Source: Pseudomonadota bacterium (GTDB lineage: Bacteria > Pseudomonadota > Gammaproteobacteria > Burkholderiales > Burkholderiaceae_C). From it: DNA of 7,578 nt. The stretch is from the NCBI GenBank assembly GCA_023390985.1, contig JAEWBU010000142.1:1-7578 (forward strand), read 5' to 3'. The notes below the pieces were generated by a model. That model did not search any database. It was not told the origin of the DNA and saw only the letters and a program-made list of their open reading frames with translations. Each line of letters starts with the position of its first letter. Position 1 is the first letter of the stretch. Of this stretch, positions 6,056 through 7,578 are shown in pieces. The translations under genes and the position numbers were made by a program.

Positions 6056-6643
6056 ATGCCTGAAATCACTACCGTGCCGGCCGCCGCGACGCTGGAGAAG
6101 AACGACCAGAACCTCGTGTGGCTCGACTGCGAGATGACGGGCCTGGACCCCGAGGTCGACCGCATCATCGAGATCGCCGTCGTGGTCACCGGCCCCGGCC
6201 TGGAGCCGCGCATCGAAGGCCCGGTGTTCGCCATCCACCAGAGCGACGCCCAGCTGAACCGCATGGACGCCTGGAACAAGGGCACGCACGGCCGCAGCGG
6301 CCTGATCGACCGCGTCAAGGCATCGACCGTCACCGAAGCGCAAGCCGAGGAGGAGTTGTTGGCCTTCCTGGCCCGCTACGTCCCCAAGGGCGGCTCGCCG
6401 CTGTGCGGCAACACCATCGGCCAGGACCGGCGCTTCCTGGTCAAGTACATGCCGCGGCTGGAGGCGTTCTTCCATTACCGCAACCTCGACGTCAGCACGC
6501 TCAAGGAGCTGGCGCGCCGCTGGCGGCCCGAGGTGTACAACAGCTTCAGGAAGCAGCAGGCCCACACCGCGCTGGCCGACGTGCAGGAATCGATCGACGA
6601 ACTGGTTCACTACCGCCAGCACTTCCTCCGCATGGGGGAATAG
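6056..6643 (+). CDS. orn: Oligoribonuclease
   Basis: Orn is a 3'-5' exoribonuclease that degrades very short RNAs, chiefly dinucleotides including pGpG from cyclic-di-GMP breakdown, and is often essential. The product has 195 residues; the E. coli enzyme has 181, and the extra length is mainly the N-terminal lead-in. The DEDDh catalytic set is complete: D24 and E26 in WLDCEMTGLDP (22-32), D124 in GNTIGQDRRFL (118-128), and H170 and D175 in AHTALADVQESI (169-180). RNLDVSTLKEL (142-152) is also family-typical. The ATG at 6056 gives the expected short N-terminus; longer frames overlap the divergent M48 gene. No Shine-Dalgarno is present. In E. coli orn is also divergent from rsgA; here the M48 and pterin dehydratase genes lie between them in the rsgA operon. 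Confidence 0.97.
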   Translation: MPEITTVPAAATLEKNDQNLVWLDCEMTGLDPEVDRIIEIAVVVTGPGLEPRIEGPVFAIHQSDAQLNRMDAWNKGTHGRSGLIDRVKASTVTEAQAEEELLAFLARYVPKGGSPLCGNTIGQDRRFLVKYMPRLEAFFHYRNLDVSTLKELARRWRPEVYNSFRKQQAHTALADVQESIDELVHYRQHFLRMGE

Positions 6644-6665
6644 GGGCGGCTGCCCAACGCGCGAA

Positions 6666-6679
6666 TCCCACCTGTGGGA
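6666..6679. repeat. Inverted repeat at the helicase promoter
   Basis: TCCCAC-CT-GTGGGA is a perfect 6-bp inverted repeat around a 2-bp centre, and its last two bases overlap the GACAAT -10 candidate. With a 2-nt loop it would be poor as an RNA hairpin, so an operator for a dimeric protein is more plausible. No known binding consensus is recognised. Confidence 0.45.
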
Positions 6680-6683
6680 CAAT
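6678..6683 (+). promoter_or_regulatory. Candidate -10 box of the helicase promoter
   Basis: GACAAT repeats the hexamer found before orn. A start near 6690 would give the helicase mRNA a leader of about 160 nt. No clear -35 stands 16-19 bp upstream (the region is CAACGC-like), so the promoter may need an activator or be weak; the overlapping inverted repeat is a candidate control site. Confidence 0.45.
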
Positions 6684-6850
6684 AGAGGCTCTCGCGGCGC
6701 GGAACGTGCCGCAAATCCCCGCATCCGACCTTCATGCACAGGCCCGCCGAATGGGCCACCCGCGCAACGCGCGGGATGTCGTTGATGGTTGCATGTCCCT
6801 TTGACCATTGACGACGGTGCGGCCGCCAGGCCCCGCCGCTGGAAAGCTTC
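6684..6850 (+). other. Long structured leader of the DEAD-box helicase gene
   Basis: The 207 bp between orn and the helicase hold no conventional gene. After the promoter candidate four stems can be drawn: GCGGCGC/GTGCCGC (6694-6700 with 6706-6712, one G-U pair, 5-nt loop); GGCCC/GGGCC (6741-6745 with 6753-6757); CCCGCGC/GCGCGGG (6759-6765 with 6769-6775, perfect, 3-nt loop); and GTCGT..ATGGT with ACCAT..ACGAC (6778-6789 with 6804-6815, a TG/TG internal mismatch). A weaker GCGGC/GCCGC (6819-6823 with 6835-6839) lies just before the GGAAAG ribosome binding site (6841-6846). None is followed by a T-run, so they are not terminators. Cold-shock helicase genes in other bacteria have long regulatory leaders; the same role here is inferred. 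Confidence 0.45.
6734..6811 (+). CDS. Possible 25-codon upstream ORF in the helicase leader
   Basis: ATG at 6734 opens 25 codons to TGA at 6809-6811, 39 nt before the helicase start. The peptide begins MHRPAEWATRATRG and ends MVACPFDH. No Shine-Dalgarno precedes the ATG; internal ATGs at 6776 and 6785 are alternatives. The frame spans two of the leader hairpins, and its stop falls in the right arm of the last long one, so translation would unfold them. It resembles no protein I know and may be a chance frame. Confidence 0.22.
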   Translation: MHRPAEWATRATRGMSLMVACPFDH

Positions 6851-7578
6851 ATGACCGACACGTTCGACGTGCAGGGCGACTTCGCGCCTGCGCAAATCCA
6901 TTCCTCTTCCGACGACACCGCCACCTTCGAGACGGCGGCCGTCCCCAACGGCTTCACCCGCCTGGGCCTCGCGCCCGAACTGATCCAGGCCGTCGAGGAC
7001 CTCGGCTTCTCGCAGCCCACCGCGGTGCAGGAGCAGGCCATCCCGCGCGCTCTGCCCACCGCCGGTGAAGGCGAGGGCGGCTTCATCGACCTGATGGTCT
7101 CCAGCCAGACCGGCAGCGGCAAGACCGCGGCCTTCCTGCTGCCCGTGCTGCACACGCTGATCGACCTGCAGCGCCAGGCGTTCGAAGAGGAGCGCGCCGA
7201 ACAGCAGCGCCTGGCCGACGAGGCCGTTGCGCGCGGCGAAGCGCCGCCCAGGCGCAAGCGCCGCAACCCGGCCGATCCGCGCAACTTCAAGCCGGCCACG
7301 CCCGGCGCGCTGGTGCTGTGCCCCACGCGCGAGCTGGCCCAGCAGGTGGCGCACGACGCCATCGACCTGGTCAAGCACTGCAAGGGCCTGCGCGTCGCCA
7401 ACGTGGTGGGCGGCATGCCCTACCAGATGCAGATCGCCCGGCTGCAGAACGCCAACCTGGTGGTCGCCACGCCCGGCCGACTGCTGGACCTGCAGCGTTC
7501 CGGCCAGATCAAGCTGGACCAGGTGCGCTTCCTCGTCGTCGACGAGGCCGACCGCATGCTGGACCTGGGCTTCGCCGA
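6851..7578 (+). CDS. DEAD-box ATP-dependent RNA helicase (3' end missing)
   Basis: DEAD-box proteins unwind short RNA duplexes using ATP and act in ribosome assembly, mRNA decay and cold adaptation. The window holds the first 242 codons, which is most of the first RecA-like domain; the frame is open to the edge. Motifs in order are the Q motif (F35 upstream, GFSQPTAVQ at 52-60), motif I SQTGSGKT (85-92), Ia PTRELA (158-163), Ib GG (187-188), TPGR (207-210) and motif II DEAD (231-234). About 45 extra residues (105-150), highly charged and with a PPRRKRR cluster, separate motif I from Ia, where RhlE-type proteins have a short loop. The first 34 residues are acidic and precede the core. ATG 6851 follows GGAAAG by 4 nt and gives the only in-frame start before the Q motif. 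RhlE, DeaD or a lineage-specific type cannot be decided without the C-terminus. Confidence 0.94.
   Translation, partial: MTDTFDVQGDFAPAQIHSSSDDTATFETAAVPNGFTRLGLAPELIQAVEDLGFSQPTAVQEQAIPRALPTAGEGEGGFIDLMVSSQTGSGKTAAFLLPVLHTLIDLQRQAFEEERAEQQRLADEAVARGEAPPRRKRRNPADPRNFKPATPGALVLCPTRELAQQVAHDAIDLVKHCKGLRVANVVGGMPYQMQIARLQNANLVVATPGRLLDLQRSGQIKLDQVRFLVVDEADRMLDLGFA

Noticed and set aside
4783..6063. 426-codon open frame on the plus strand, antisense to the M48 protease gene
   Set aside because: The translation is a low-complexity run of E, Q, H, R, A and G typical of the reverse strand of GC-rich coding DNA, while the opposite strand carries a complete protease with all zinc ligands.
6759..6775. 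CCCGCGC-AAC-GCGCGGG as a terminator for orn
   Set aside because: The stem is strong but is followed by ATGTCGTTG with no T-run, and it lies about 115 nt beyond the orn stop, after the probable helicase promoter.
6011..7378. 455-codon minus-strand frame across orn and the helicase start
   Set aside because: It is antisense to two genes with complete motifs, crosses the divergent promoter region and shows no domain.
1..7578. A defence island, mobile element, phage remnant or CRISPR array
   Set aside because: No transposase, integrase, toxin-antitoxin pair, direct-repeat array or composition break is visible; the genes are conserved housekeeping functions.

Overview
The window is a GC-rich stretch of ordinary bacterial chromosome. 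The gene order, the protein sequences and the strong G/C bias at third codon positions point to a betaproteobacterium of the Burkholderiales, most likely a Comamonadaceae member (Ramlibacter/Variovorax/Acidovorax-like). That placement rests on recognition, not on a database search. I see no mobile element, CRISPR array, rRNA or tRNA gene, integrase or clear sign of horizontal transfer.

Layout. (1) 1-1706, plus strand: the end of the classical rpsP-rimM-trmD-rplS operon (16S maturation factor, tRNA m1G37 methyltransferase, ribosomal protein L19), closed by a good intrinsic terminator. A perfect TATAAT overlapping the trmD stop codon suggests an extra promoter for rplS. (2) 1717-3470, plus strand: a Nudix hydrolase of the CoA-pyrophosphatase type, then a membrane protein of the CobD/CbiB-AmpE superfamily. 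(3) 3480-6000, minus strand: a compact three-gene operon, read in the order M48/Ste24-type membrane metalloprotease, pterin-4a-carbinolamine dehydratase, then rsgA (30S-assembly GTPase). Both of its internal junctions are one-base TGATG overlaps. (4) 6056-6643, plus strand: orn (oligoribonuclease), divergent from the M48 operon across 55 bp. (5) 6644-7578, plus strand: a 207-bp gap with a probable promoter, an inverted repeat and a structured leader, then the first 242 codons of a DEAD-box RNA helicase that runs off the window.

Most genes share a theme of ribosome and RNA metabolism: RimM and RsgA mature the 30S subunit, TrmD modifies tRNA, L19 is a 50S bridge protein, Orn finishes RNA decay, and DEAD-box proteins remodel RNA. 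The protease, pterin dehydratase, Nudix enzyme and CobD-like protein are the accessory members.

The most interesting signals are regulatory or family-level, not a new multi-gene system. Four genes without a Shine-Dalgarno sequence have a -10-like hexamer placed so that transcription would begin at or beside the start codon (possible leaderless mRNAs). The helicase leader carries several hairpins and a 25-codon upstream ORF. The CobD-like protein lacks the family's usual N-terminal motif and sits far from any cobalamin genes. The helicase has an extra charged segment between motifs I and Ia.
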